A stretch of DNA of 64,000 nt from Candidatus Xianfuyuplasma coldseepsis. GTDB taxonomy: Bacteria; Bacillota_I; Bacilli_A; Izemoplasmatales; Izemoplasmataceae. Shown in pieces: positions 7,806-16,846 of this stretch (positions are counted from its first letter, which is position 1; each line of letters opens with the position of its first letter). Location of the stretch: positions 620,001 to 684,000 of the forward strand of contig NZ_CP048914.1 of the NCBI RefSeq assembly GCF_014023125.1, in the 5' to 3' direction. The translations under genes and the position numbers were made by a program. The notes under the pieces are model-generated. The model ran no database searches and was not told where the DNA came from. It worked only from the letters and a program-made list of their open reading frames with translations.

Positions 7806-8537
7806 ATGTTTTTACATGTCTTAAAAAATGAAATAAAAGGTATTATTCGTGATCCTATGTATGCCTTCTTTTCCGTGTACCCCTTCATATTTGGTGGATT
7901 AGGTTATCTACTTGTAAATTATATTAAGGACAATAGCGATAATCCAGCTTGGGGCAACATGGTAGCCATGCTACTTGTGATTATGACAAGTTATGTCTTT
8001 GGCGCTGTTACTGGATTTACGTTACTTGATGATAAAGATGATAAGGTTCTAATGAGCTTGAAAATCACACCGATTTCAACAAAAATGTATGTCTTTGTGA
8101 AAATCCTGATCGGCTATATATTCGGATTTATCGCAACATTAATCATTGTCTTTGCGACCGGATTCTTGAGTGATGCCGGTTTAGGAATGATATTACTCAT
8201 CAGCGTTATTGCTAGCTTACAAGCACCATTTCTAGCACTTGTTGTAAATTCATTTGCACAAAATAAAGTCGAAGGTTTTGTCATCATGAAAGCCACTGGT
8301 ATGACATTGATTTTACCTGCGGTTGCCTTCTTCTTGACTGATTGGAAAGAATTCTTCCTGATCATCGCACCAGGCTTCTGGCCAGCACGTATGATTATGA
8401 TGGAACTGATGCCGACGGATTTATATGGTATTGAATACAATCTTCCAATCTTACTCTATTTTGTCATCGGAATTGCCTATAATTTACTTGTTACATTTGG
8501 CCTATTTAAGCTGTATACAAAAAAATCAAATATCTAA
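7806..8537 (+). CDS. ABC-2 type exporter permease subunit 2
   Basis: This 243-residue protein has six predicted membrane segments and the coupling-type motif LMSLKITPISTKMYVFVKIL (about residues 80-99), parallel to that of subunit 1. It begins three bases after the previous gene. With its partner it should form the membrane part of the exporter run by the 6221-7078 ATPase. Confidence 0.8.
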   Translation: MFLHVLKNEIKGIIRDPMYAFFSVYPFIFGGLGYLLVNYIKDNSDNPAWGNMVAMLLVIMTSYVFGAVTGFTLLDDKDDKVLMSLKITPISTKMYVFVKILIGYIFGFIATLIIVFATGFLSDAGLGMILLISVIASLQAPFLALVVNSFAQNKVEGFVIMKATGMTLILPAVAFFLTDWKEFFLIIAPGFWPARMIMMELMPTDLYGIEYNLPILLYFVIGIAYNLLVTFGLFKLYTKKSNI

Positions 8538-8549
8538 AGGAGATCAATT

Positions 8550-8753
8550 ATGACAAACGAAACATGGGGAATCATCTTAATTTTATACGGTATTATATGT
8601 GCGTATATCCTCCTCTTAAAACCACCATTCATTTGGAACATGTCAAAATTTAAAGTCATGATTAAAATGATGGGACAAAAAGGATTTACCATTTTCCTAG
8701 CCGTATGGACCCTCGCCGCATTGATTGGCGGAATTATTGTTTATAATCTTTAA
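8550..8753 (+). CDS. Small two-helix membrane protein
   Basis: This 67-residue protein has two hydrophobic segments (about residues 7-24 and 47-66) joined by a basic linker (KFKVMIKMMGQKG). It is preceded by AAAGGAGATC at good spacing, lies 12 bases after the exporter permease and ends at the operon's terminator, so it is probably an accessory part of the exporter operon. I do not recognise a family. Confidence 0.65.
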   Translation: MTNETWGIILILYGIICAYILLLKPPFIWNMSKFKVMIKMMGQKGFTIFLAVWTLAALIGGIIVYNL

Positions 8754-8784
8754 AAAAAGAAGTGCCTCGGCACTTCTTTTTAAA
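8752..8784. terminator. Bidirectional intrinsic terminator
   Basis: GAAGTGCC and GGCACTTC form the core of a strong stem with a two-base loop, flanked by A and T runs on both sides. It separates the convergent exporter operon and the lipoprotein gene. Confidence 0.9.
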
Positions 8785-9175
8785 TGAACTCATACAGTAA
8801 TACTAAATCCGTTAGTTCAATTTCTAGGGTATTTAAATCATCCATTGTCATAAAGATATATCCCGGCTGAAAAATCACCTCGAGTCGAAGATAATCCATT
8901 GAATCAACAACTTCCGCAATGGTATATACCGCTCCAGCGTATATATTTTCATCATCGATTGTAAATTGATCTGGTAACTCCAACCAGATCTCCATCATAT
9001 CGATATCAAGTGAATCACTCGTACCATTCGTGATGAAAACATCAAGAACTAGATTGTCGTCTTGGTACACAATACTTTCGTAGCGAGCATCGACTATACC
9101 CGGTGGTATAGTCACTGGCGATGTGCATCCACTTAGCAGAAACAGAACTCCTAGCATAACAATAATCCGTTTCAT
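8780..9175 (-). CDS. Putative lipoprotein
   Basis: This 131-residue protein has a lipoprotein signal peptide with the lipobox LSGC (Cys at residue 17). The mature part is acidic and beta-rich (DNLVLDVFITNGTSDSLDIDMMEIWLELP), suggesting a small Ig-like or immunoglobulin-type sandwich exposed on the outer face of the membrane. It lies 10 bases downstream of uvrB and is probably cotranscribed with it, though a functional link is not obvious. No known family recognised. Confidence 0.7.
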   Translation of the reverse strand: MKRIIVMLGVLFLLSGCTSPVTIPPGIVDARYESIVYQDDNLVLDVFITNGTSDSLDIDMMEIWLELPDQFTIDDENIYAGAVYTIAEVVDSMDYLRLEVIFQPGYIFMTMDDLNTLEIELTDLVLLYEFI

Positions 9176-9185
9176 AGCATCCCTC

Positions 9186-11147
9186 CTATAAGGATGATTT
9201 TAACTCGATAATAATATCCCGTAATTCTGCGGCTCGCTCGAAATCGAGTTTTTGTGCAGCACTGCGCATTTCCTTTTCCATCTGCGCGATGGCATCTTTT
9301 TTCTCTTCTTTAGATAAATCGTGAATTGGTCGTGCTTCTTCACTAATCTCGAGTTTCACACTAATCGATTCACGAATCGATTTTACAATTGTTTTCGGTT
9401 CAATACCGTGTTTTTGATTATACGTTTCTTGGATTTCACGACGACGAGCAGTCTCACTGATGGCATATTGCATCGCGTCGGTAATCTTATCTGCATACAT
9501 AATGACCTTACCATCTTTGTTTCGAGCGGCACGTCCAATGGTTTGAACCAAACTGCGATTACTACGCAAGAATCCTTGTTTATCCGCATCCAAAATACAG
9601 ATTAAAGCAACTTCTGGGATGTCCAATCCTTCCCGAAGCAGGTTGATTCCAACCAATACATCATAGGTCCCTAGTCGTAGTTCTCGAATAATCTCAATCC
9701 GCTCTAACGATTTAATTTCACTATGGAGATACGCAACTTTTAATCCCAATTCTTTCAAGTAATTCGTTAAATCTTCACTCATCTTAATCGTGAGTGTCGT
9801 TATTAACGTCCGTTGATTGTTGTCGACACGTTTTAATAACTCCGCCACGATATCATCAATTTGACCTTCTTTTGATCGTACTTCAACAACCGGATCAAGC
9901 AATCCTGTTGGTCGAATAATTTGTTCAACGAGATACGGAGTACGCTGCATTTCATAATCTCCTGGAGTCGCACTTAAATAGATTATTTGAGAGGTTTTTC
10001 CATAAAACTCATCAAAGTTTAACGGACGGTTGTCAAGGGCGCTTGGTAAGCGGAATCCATATTCCACAAGTGTCATTTTTCGTGAACGATCGCCATTATA
10101 CATACCTCGAACTTGGGGTAATGTTACATGGGATTCATCAACAATCAATAAGTAATCATCGCCAAAGAAATCCATCAACGTCGATGGTGTTTCCCCCTCA
10201 TTACGAAGGGATAAATGTCGCGAATAATTCTCAACACCAGAGCAACTACCAATTTCCTTTAACATCTCGATGTCATAGTTGGTTCGTTGTTGGATACGCT
10301 CTGCTTCTAGATACTTGTCGTTTTCTTTATAATACTGTACACGTTCTGCCAATTCTTCTTCAATGCGGCGAATCCCTTCTTCGATTTTCTCTTTGTTTGT
10401 AACAAACTGGGTTGCCGGGAACAGGGAGATTAACGAATACTCGTTTACTACTTCTCCTGTTAATATATTAAACTCACGAATGCGTTCAATCTCATCATCA
10501 AACAGTTCGACACGTATACCGATTTCGTTAGAGTACATCGGTAATATCTCAACGACATCACCCTTTACGCGGAAGGATCCACGACTAAAATCATAATCAT
10601 TTCTCGTAAACAACATGTCAACCAAACGAACCAATAAGTTGTCACGACCAAAATCATCACCAACACGGAGTGTCAACATGCTGTTTTTATAATCATCGGG
10701 GTCCCCAATTCCATAAATACAGGATACACTGGCGACGACAATGACATCATCACGTTCTAGTAATGATGCCGTTGCACTGTGGCGCATCTCATCAATTTCA
10801 TCATTTGTTTGCGCATCTTTTTCAATGTACAAATCGCGGGATGGTACATAGGCTTCTGGTTGATAGTAATCGTAATATGAAATGAAGTATTCGACACGAT
10901 TATTCGGAAACAACTGTTTCAGTTCACTATACAGTTGTCCCGCAAGGGTTTTATTATGAGCTAAAACAAGTGTCTTCTTTTGGACACGTTCAATTACATT
11001 GCTAATTGTGAATGTTTTCCCGGTTCCTGTTGCTCCCAGTAAAACTTGTTCACTTATCCCTTCTTCTATGTTTTTACTAAGATAATCAATTGCTTTTATT
11101 TGGTCGCCCATCGGCTTAAAATCTGCGACCAATTCAAACTTCGGCAT
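9186..11147 (-). CDS. uvrB: Excinuclease ABC subunit B
   Basis: This 653-residue protein is UvrB, the DNA-damage-verifying helicase-like subunit of nucleotide excision repair, which receives damage from UvrA and recruits UvrC. Visible are Walker [11 protein letters not shown] (about residue 38), the beta-hairpin region [12 protein letters not shown], the DESH motif, QTIGRAARN (motif VI), and a C-terminal UVR domain ([21 protein letters not shown]) for UvrC contact. Its length is normal. GGTGGTGAT precedes the ATG. No uvrA is seen in the window. A lipoprotein gene follows directly. Confidence 0.97.
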   Translation of the reverse strand: MPKFELVADFKPMGDQIKAIDYLSKNIEEGISEQVLLGATGTGKTFTISNVIERVQKKTLVLAHNKTLAGQLYSELKQLFPNNRVEYFISYYDYYQPEAYVPSRDLYIEKDAQTNDEIDEMRHSATASLLERDDVIVVASVSCIYGIGDPDDYKNSMLTLRVGDDFGRDNLLVRLVDMLFTRNDYDFSRGSFRVKGDVVEILPMYSNEIGIRVELFDDEIERIREFNILTGEVVNEYSLISLFPATQFVTNKEKIEEGIRRIEEELAERVQYYKENDKYLEAERIQQRTNYDIEMLKEIGSCSGVENYSRHLSLRNEGETPSTLMDFFGDDYLLIVDESHVTLPQVRGMYNGDRSRKMTLVEYGFRLPSALDNRPLNFDEFYGKTSQIIYLSATPGDYEMQRTPYLVEQIIRPTGLLDPVVEVRSKEGQIDDIVAELLKRVDNNQRTLITTLTIKMSEDLTNYLKELGLKVAYLHSEIKSLERIEIIRELRLGTYDVLVGINLLREGLDIPEVALICILDADKQGFLRSNRSLVQTIGRAARNKDGKVIMYADKITDAMQYAISETARRREIQETYNQKHGIEPKTIVKSIRESISVKLEISEEARPIHDLSKEEKKDAIAQMEKEMRSAAQKLDFERAAELRDIIIELKSSL

Positions 11148-11214
11148 ACCATCACCACCATATTAATTGTACCACAATCAATCACAATATGATACAATGA
11201 GGCTGGTGATTTCC

Positions 11215-12837
11215 ATGAACATTTTACTCATTAGTATCGATGCTAAGTTCATCCATACAAACAATGCTGTTCGCCTCTTAAAGGCCAACAGTACTTTTCC
11301 AATTGAGATTCGTGAGTTCACCATTAAAGATCGCATCACAACAATTGAAAAAACCATTCGACAGCGTAAATGGGATGTCATTGGATTTAGTGTATACATT
11401 TGGAATGTGGAACTAGTTAAACAACTGCTAATACGAGTAGAAAATACATCAAAGACTATTATTCTTGGGGGACCTGAAGTCAGTTATGATCCTGAACATT
11501 TTCTACAGTACAGAGCGGTTGAGGTCATTGTTCGTGGTGAAGGAGAACTCGTATTTGATCGGTTATTGCAAAGATTACAACACAATAAACCCTATGAAGA
11601 TTTACCCAATATAGCCTATCGAAAACAAGGCGAGATTATCAAGAAACCAATTGAAGAAATTCAACATCTCAATTCACTAGAAGCGCCTTACTATTTCGAG
11701 GATGATATAGCCAACATACCAAATCGAATAACTTATATAGAGAGTTCGAGAGGTTGTCCCTATCATTGTAGCTACTGCCTTTCCTCACTGGAAAAATCAG
11801 TACGATTTTTCCCTGTAGAAGGGGTTAAACGTGCAATAACATATGCAATGAAGCACGGTTCTCAAACCATTAAATTTCTCGATCGAACCTTTAACGCAAA
11901 TCGTCATACTCTAGATATTCTTGATCATATTATTCACGAGGATAATGGACGTACCGTATTTCAATTTGAAATTACAGGTGAAGTCTTATCTCCTAAGATC
12001 ATTGAGTATATTCACAATTATGCACGGCCAGGACTCTTCCGTTTTGAAATTGGCATTCAATCCACCAACGAAACCACAAATCATCTTGTGGATCGTCATC
12101 AAAACACCCCACAACTCTTCGATCGTATCCGTCAAATCCAACAAGGAGGCATCATTGATCTTCACCTCGATTTGATTGCCGGATTACCGCAAGAAGACCT
12201 CGCATCCTTCAAAAAAACATTCGATGAAGTCTTTTTCTTAGGTGCGAAAGAACTACAACTGGGATTTCTAAAAATGCTTAGAGGGACGAAAATCCGTCTA
12301 TTTGCCGATTTATACCATTACAAATATCATGAACAAGCTCCCTATGAAATCATTGAAAATAACGTTCTCTCCAAACGTAATATCAATGAGATCAAACATG
12401 TTGAACACATGCTGGAGATGCACCACAACAAAGGATATTTCGGTGATAATCTACACCAATACATCCTTTCCCAACCATCCCCTTATGCCTTCTTTAAGAA
12501 ACTCTATGCACATTACAAGAAACACAAGTTCAAACAACACGGTTATCAACTTGTGGATGTTTATAACAATCTGTTGTTGTTTCTTCCGGAGGATCATCAC
12601 TACTCCATTCTTCAAGATTACTTGCTTCGCAGTAAGATTAAACCACAGATATTCTTTACCCAATCTCTTACGAAAAAAGAGAGAAACATGGTGTTACAGC
12701 AAGTACATAATATTACCAATATTCCACTTCACAAGCTCTACAAACACAGTGTAATATTGAAAGGAAAAAGCGAGTATTTCGTTGCATACTACGAAGATCA
12801 AAACTGTATTTCATATAAAGTAAAAGCGCCCGAATAG
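11215..12837 (+). CDS. B12-binding-domain radical SAM protein (DUF4080 type)
   Basis: This 540-residue protein begins with a cobalamin-binding-like Rossmann domain (MNILLISIDAKFIHTNNAV ... ILGGPEVSYDPE, residues 1-140), followed by a radical SAM domain with the cluster motif CPYHCSYC (about residue 180) and a C-terminal region of the DUF4080 type. The family is common in anaerobic Firmicutes; its reaction is unknown. The B12-binding His motif (DxHxxG) is not evident in the N-terminal domain, so cobalamin use is uncertain. The ATG at 11215 is chosen because homologous proteins begin MNILL; an upstream in-frame ATG lies in the promoter region. It is monocistronic and ends at a terminator. Confidence 0.8.
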   Translation: MNILLISIDAKFIHTNNAVRLLKANSTFPIEIREFTIKDRITTIEKTIRQRKWDVIGFSVYIWNVELVKQLLIRVENTSKTIILGGPEVSYDPEHFLQYRAVEVIVRGEGELVFDRLLQRLQHNKPYEDLPNIAYRKQGEIIKKPIEEIQHLNSLEAPYYFEDDIANIPNRITYIESSRGCPYHCSYCLSSLEKSVRFFPVEGVKRAITYAMKHGSQTIKFLDRTFNANRHTLDILDHIIHEDNGRTVFQFEITGEVLSPKIIEYIHNYARPGLFRFEIGIQSTNETTNHLVDRHQNTPQLFDRIRQIQQGGIIDLHLDLIAGLPQEDLASFKKTFDEVFFLGAKELQLGFLKMLRGTKIRLFADLYHYKYHEQAPYEIIENNVLSKRNINEIKHVEHMLEMHHNKGYFGDNLHQYILSQPSPYAFFKKLYAHYKKHKFKQHGYQLVDVYNNLLLFLPEDHHYSILQDYLLRSKIKPQIFFTQSLTKKERNMVLQQVHNITNIPLHKLYKHSVILKGKSEYFVAYYEDQNCISYKVKAPE

Positions 12838-12848
12838 GCGCTTTTGTT
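12822..12848. terminator. Bidirectional terminator
   Basis: AAAAGCGCC and GGCGCTTTT form a 9-bp stem around CGAATA between two convergent genes. Confidence 0.85.
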
Positions 12849-13446
12849 ATTTAAATATATATAAGATTGTATCGTATAATGCATCGATGTATTGGTCCAA
12901 ATTAACGGTTTCTTGTTGTTCGACATTGGCATTGGATAAACGGTTGATGCTCCCCGAAATTAACGCTGCAAACAAGGTTCCTTGAATGGCAATATCATCA
13001 ACATGTAAGTATTGCTCTTCAACTCCTTTGGTAAGTACGCTTGTAAACATCGCTTCAAACTTCTGAGCTGTCTTTCGTAACTCTCGTCCAATCCCACTAT
13101 TTTTCATATGTTTCGGAAGTGCTTCACTCTGCATGGGCATAATGTATTTAAAGATGTTCGAACTTTCTGTAGCAAGGTGAAATACATAGTGTAACTCTTC
13201 TTTTAACAATTGTTCAAACGGTAAATTCAGATTAGGTTCGTGTGCTGAAACCGACTCAATCGCTCGTTCGAAGATACGAATCATCGCTTGGGTTAAGATT
13301 TCATCTTTGGTATCGAAGTATTCATATATCGTACTTTTTCCAATATCCACTTTGCGAGCAAGTTCACTGATAGAGAAGTTCGCATCCAGACCTTTGGTAT
13401 TGAATATCTCAATTAATGCATCTAGTATTTCAACTTTTCTAGACAT
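12847..13446 (-). CDS. TetR/AcrR repressor of the RND exporter
   Basis: This 199-residue protein has a TetR helix-turn-helix (FSISELARKVDIGKSTIYEYFDTKDEIL, residues about 22-50) and a variable C-terminal ligand domain. It overlaps the end of the RND permease gene by eight bases, so it is cotranscribed and translationally coupled with it. A 13-bp-arm palindrome containing GACCGAnnnnTCGGTC, the usual type of TetR-family operator, sits directly after the -10 element of the RND promoter at 16773-16802. Together these suggest autoregulated control of the exporter. Confidence 0.85.
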   Translation of the reverse strand: MSRKVEILDALIEIFNTKGLDANFSISELARKVDIGKSTIYEYFDTKDEILTQAMIRIFERAIESVSAHEPNLNLPFEQLLKEELHYVFHLATESSNIFKYIMPMQSEALPKHMKNSGIGRELRKTAQKFEAMFTSVLTKGVEEQYLHVDDIAIQGTLFAALISGSINRLSNANVEQQETVNLDQYIDALYDTILYIFK

Positions 13447-16400
13447 TTACTGCACCTGATTTCTTCCGGAATACCCAACTTAGAACGACTGCAACAAAGG
13501 CAACAATTCCAATTACTAACACATACCACTCTGAATAGAAGTAGTAGGTAAGTGGTGTTGCAAGACCAAAGACAATCAATCCAAATGACGTAAAGATTCC
13601 GCGTTCATGTAATGTTACTAGATAATACATAATCGGTACAACAACTAACGTTAAGACTGTAGCATAAAGCATACCACCAATCGTAGTTACGGCCATAGGT
13701 TGCATCATCTCTGCACCTTCACCAATACCAATCGCCATTGTTGATAAGGCTAATATGGTTGTTAGTGCCGTCATAATGATTGGACGAAGACGCGTTTTAC
13801 CAGCTTTCAGTAATGCTTCTTTAATGTCCAGCCCTTGTTCACGTAATTGATTCGTATAATCCACTAATACAATCCCGTTGTTTACAACGACTCCGACCAG
13901 TATGACAAATCCGATTGTTGCAACAACACTGACAGGCATACCACTTAAGAATAGAATTAAGAATCCTCCTGTAAAGGCAAGCGGTAAGGTGGCCATAATG
14001 ATGAATGGATAAGTTAAGGATTGGAACTGTGATGCCATAACCATGTAGATTAAAACAACTCCTAATGCAATGGCTAAGACAAGTGTATTTAATGCCTCCA
14101 TAATTTCTTCGTTTTCACCAGCAACTTCCATTTCAAAATCGTCTGGAAGGGTATAATCAGCAATCGCTTCCTCGATATCTTGTGCGACGAATGTACCATT
14201 GTAGTTTTCATCGAATGTCGCACTTACTGTAATAGTACGTGTACCGTTGGTATGGCTGATGGATTGGAATCCATCAATGATTTCAACGGTTGCAACATCA
14301 CCTACTGTAATGACATCTAGAGGATTCATAAAGTTGACACCAATTGGCAAGTTTTGTAGTTCGGTAAGCGAGTATTCAGTACCCGAGTAGTTTGAAGAAC
14401 TATCGTATACATATAGGTCGTATAAATCTCCCGTAACATTTACTGTCGTGGTAACCTCTTCCTCAGCAAGTAGCTCTGCAACCGCACCAAGTACCTGTGC
14501 TGTCGTTAATCCATAAGACATCGCAACATCTTTGTTAACGGTAATCTTCACTTCTTCTGCAGGGATACCAACGCCATTATCAACAGCCTCAACACCTTCA
14601 ACAGTTGCCACTATATCAGCAAGTTCTTGTGCTGTCGCTTTTAAAACATCTAAATCGTATCCGCGAATCTCAAGTTGGAATCCACTACCCGTCAACATGT
14701 CGGTTTGCTGTTGTGATCCAGCAATCTCAAAGTCGATGGTTTCGTACTCTGTCGACAACATCGTTTCCAACATACTTTGCATTTCTAATGTCGAGTTCTC
14801 ACGATTATCAATAAGAACAACATTTGCCGTAGCGGTATCGCTAGATGTAATACCAAACATACTTCCTTGCATCGAACCAAGGCTTAAACCGACAACTTCA
14901 ACATCCTCATATGCTAGAATGTCATCGGCTATGTTATCAAGTGTCGTAACAAAATCATTATAGGCTAACGGATCATCAACGGGGTTATTGATTGTAATCG
15001 TTAACTGTCCTTCATCTGAAGAAGGAAAGTACTCAAATCCATTGGTTAAGGCAAGGACAATTGAACCTCCAAATAATAGAACAACAGCGGCCAAAACAAT
15101 ATATTTAAAGCGGAATGCTAGTTCCAAGATACGTCCATAAATATTTTTTGATTTATCCAAACTTGATTCATTTTTCTCTTTGGTATCTTCTTTCAGTACT
15201 TTTGAGGAAATCGCCGGAACTAACGTTAACGCAATCAATAAGGACGCGGTTAAGCTATAGGCAATCGTTAATGCCATTTGCATAAAGATTTCCTTGATAA
15301 ATCCTTCAATGAAGAGTACGGGGATAAAGACACTAATTGTCGTAATGGTAGATGCCGTAATCGCTCCAGCTACTTGTTTTGTACCTTCAATGGCAGCATC
15401 ACGGTTTGAATATCCTTCGTGTTTAAACCGGAAAATATTCTCAATAACAACAATCGAGTTATCAACCAACATCCCAATACCGAGAGCCAATCCTCCTAGT
15501 GAGACAATGTTTAACGTTATACCAGTGAAGTAAATCAACACTAACGCAAACATCAAGCTGATGGGAATGGATACGGCAACTATCGACGTAGCACGAGCAC
15601 TGCGTAAGAAGACAAACAAGACGATAACAGCAAGAATTGCCCCATAGAGTAAGTTGGTAGCAACCGTACCAGTAGCATTATTGATGTAATCTCCTTGATC
15701 AAGTAATACAGTAAATTCAAGTGTTGTATCATCATCATCCAATGCACGGATGATGGCGTTGATTTCATCGGTAACATCGGTGGTTGCAAAATCACTACTT
15801 TTCTGAATGGAGAATGTAATCGCGTTTTCACCATTCACTTTTGAATATTCTTTATCATTCGCATTTACATAGGTGACATCCGCAATATCATCCACACTGA
15901 GTTGAATTGCTGGGATGTCGCCAAATCCTGGGAAGTTGAAAATAAGCATCTCACGAATGTCGTCCAAATCGCCAAACTCATCACCAACGCGAACCAAATA
16001 ATTCAATCCGTCATCTAGGTTCGCATACCCAACAGGGTACTCAAAGTTTTGCGCCATGAGCAGATTCGAAATCAATTCTTTATCAAGAAGCATGGCATCC
16101 TCTGGGTCTGCACCTGGAATGGATTCAAACAGTGTCGTAATTTGAGCGTTAACCGTATCAATCGCTGCTTCATCAAGGACCACTTGTATCTCGGACTCAT
16201 ATGCGCCGCTGACACTGACGCTAGCCACACCAGGAACACGTTCGATTTGTGGCAGTATGTCTTCATCGACGTAATTGGTTAGTTCTTGTTGTGTAAACCC
16301 TTCTTTGGTGACACTAATTTGCATGATTGGCATCAAATCCGGATTCAATTTGATAATCATTGGGTCACCAACCATATCAGGGAAGGCGGATGTCAACATA

Positions 16401-16741
16401 TCTAAGTTCTCTCGCATTTCAATTACTGCACTATCCATATTGGTGTCACCATTGAACTCCAACATAATAATACTGATATTTTCCTGTGAGATACTTGTAA
16501 TTTCTTTAATGTTTGTGGTTGTTGCTAATGTCTCTTCTAATGGGGTTGTTACTACTTCTTCAACTTCATCAGGAGACGCACCTCCATAGGTTGTCAGTAC
16601 AACACTATACGGTATGTTCATATTTGGAAATAGATCGGTTGTTAAATTGGTGTATGAAACGACACCAAATATTATCACGATCAACACAGCCATAAATACA
16701 GTAATGGCTTTATTCACTGAAAATTGCACTAAATTTTTCAT
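13439..16741 (-). CDS. RND-family efflux permease (HAE1/SwrC type)
   Basis: This 1100-residue protein is an AcrB-like resistance-nodulation-division transporter driven by the proton gradient. It opens with the first membrane helix (NLVQFSVNKAITVFMAVLIVII), has two large extracytoplasmic loops (about residues 35-350 and 560-860), and two blocks of membrane helices. The proton relay region reads GIGMLVDNSIVVIENIF: one of the paired Asp residues of AcrB is Asn here, as in other Gram-positive HAE1 proteins. No membrane fusion protein or outer-membrane channel gene is nearby, as expected in a single-membrane cell. The closest known role is SwrC-like export of amphiphiles or drugs. It is preceded by AAGGAG and controlled by the operator at 16773-16802. 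Confidence 0.9.
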   Translation of the reverse strand: MKNLVQFSVNKAITVFMAVLIVIIFGVVSYTNLTTDLFPNMNIPYSVVLTTYGGASPDEVEEVVTTPLEETLATTTNIKEITSISQENISIIMLEFNGDTNMDSAVIEMRENLDMLTSAFPDMVGDPMIIKLNPDLMPIMQISVTKEGFTQQELTNYVDEDILPQIERVPGVASVSVSGAYESEIQVVLDEAAIDTVNAQITTLFESIPGADPEDAMLLDKELISNLLMAQNFEYPVGYANLDDGLNYLVRVGDEFGDLDDIREMLIFNFPGFGDIPAIQLSVDDIADVTYVNANDKEYSKVNGENAITFSIQKSSDFATTDVTDEINAIIRALDDDDTTLEFTVLLDQGDYINNATGTVATNLLYGAILAVIVLFVFLRSARATSIVAVSIPISLMFALVLIYFTGITLNIVSLGGLALGIGMLVDNSIVVIENIFRFKHEGYSNRDAAIEGTKQVAGAITASTITTISVFIPVLFIEGFIKEIFMQMALTIAYSLTASLLIALTLVPAISSKVLKEDTKEKNESSLDKSKNIYGRILELAFRFKYIVLAAVVLLFGGSIVLALTNGFEYFPSSDEGQLTITINNPVDDPLAYNDFVTTLDNIADDILAYEDVEVVGLSLGSMQGSMFGITSSDTATANVVLIDNRENSTLEMQSMLETMLSTEYETIDFEIAGSQQQTDMLTGSGFQLEIRGYDLDVLKATAQELADIVATVEGVEAVDNGVGIPAEEVKITVNKDVAMSYGLTTAQVLGAVAELLAEEEVTTTVNVTGDLYDLYVYDSSSNYSGTEYSLTELQNLPIGVNFMNPLDVITVGDVATVEIIDGFQSISHTNGTRTITVSATFDENYNGTFVAQDIEEAIADYTLPDDFEMEVAGENEEIMEALNTLVLAIALGVVLIYMVMASQFQSLTYPFIIMATLPLAFTGGFLILFLSGMPVSVVATIGFVILVGVVVNNGIVLVDYTNQLREQGLDIKEALLKAGKTRLRPIIMTALTTILALSTMAIGIGEGAEMMQPMAVTTIGGMLYATVLTLVVVPIMYYLVTLHERGIFTSFGLIVFGLATPLTYYFYSEWYVLVIGIVAFVAVVLSWVFRKKSGAVNV

Positions 16742-16772
16742 GTCATAACTCCTTTTAGTAATATAGATATAA

Positions 16773-16802
16773 AGAACCCGACCGAATGGTCGGTCGGGTT
16801 CT
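16773..16802. promoter_or_regulatory. TetR-type operator of the RND operon
   Basis: Two perfect 13-base arms (AGAACCCGACCGA and its complement) flank a four-base centre. It begins directly after the -10 box of the RND promoter and so covers the transcription start. As RNA it would also form a strong hairpin followed by TTTATAT, so it could also serve as terminator for the upstream PadR operon, which has no other visible terminator. Confidence 0.75.
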
Positions 16803-16831
16803 ATTATTACATAGAATTTTTAAGAAATCAA
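16803..16831 (-). promoter_or_regulatory. Promoter of the RND operon
   Basis: On the minus strand TTGATT (16831-16826) and TAATAAT (16809-16803) are separated by 16-17 bases. Confidence 0.6.
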
Positions 16832-16846
16832 GTATTATGTTTCGGT

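Noticed and set aside
14532-14963. 143-codon plus-strand ORF
   Set aside because: It is the antisense shadow of the RND permease gene and has Ser/Thr-rich composition typical of such shadows.
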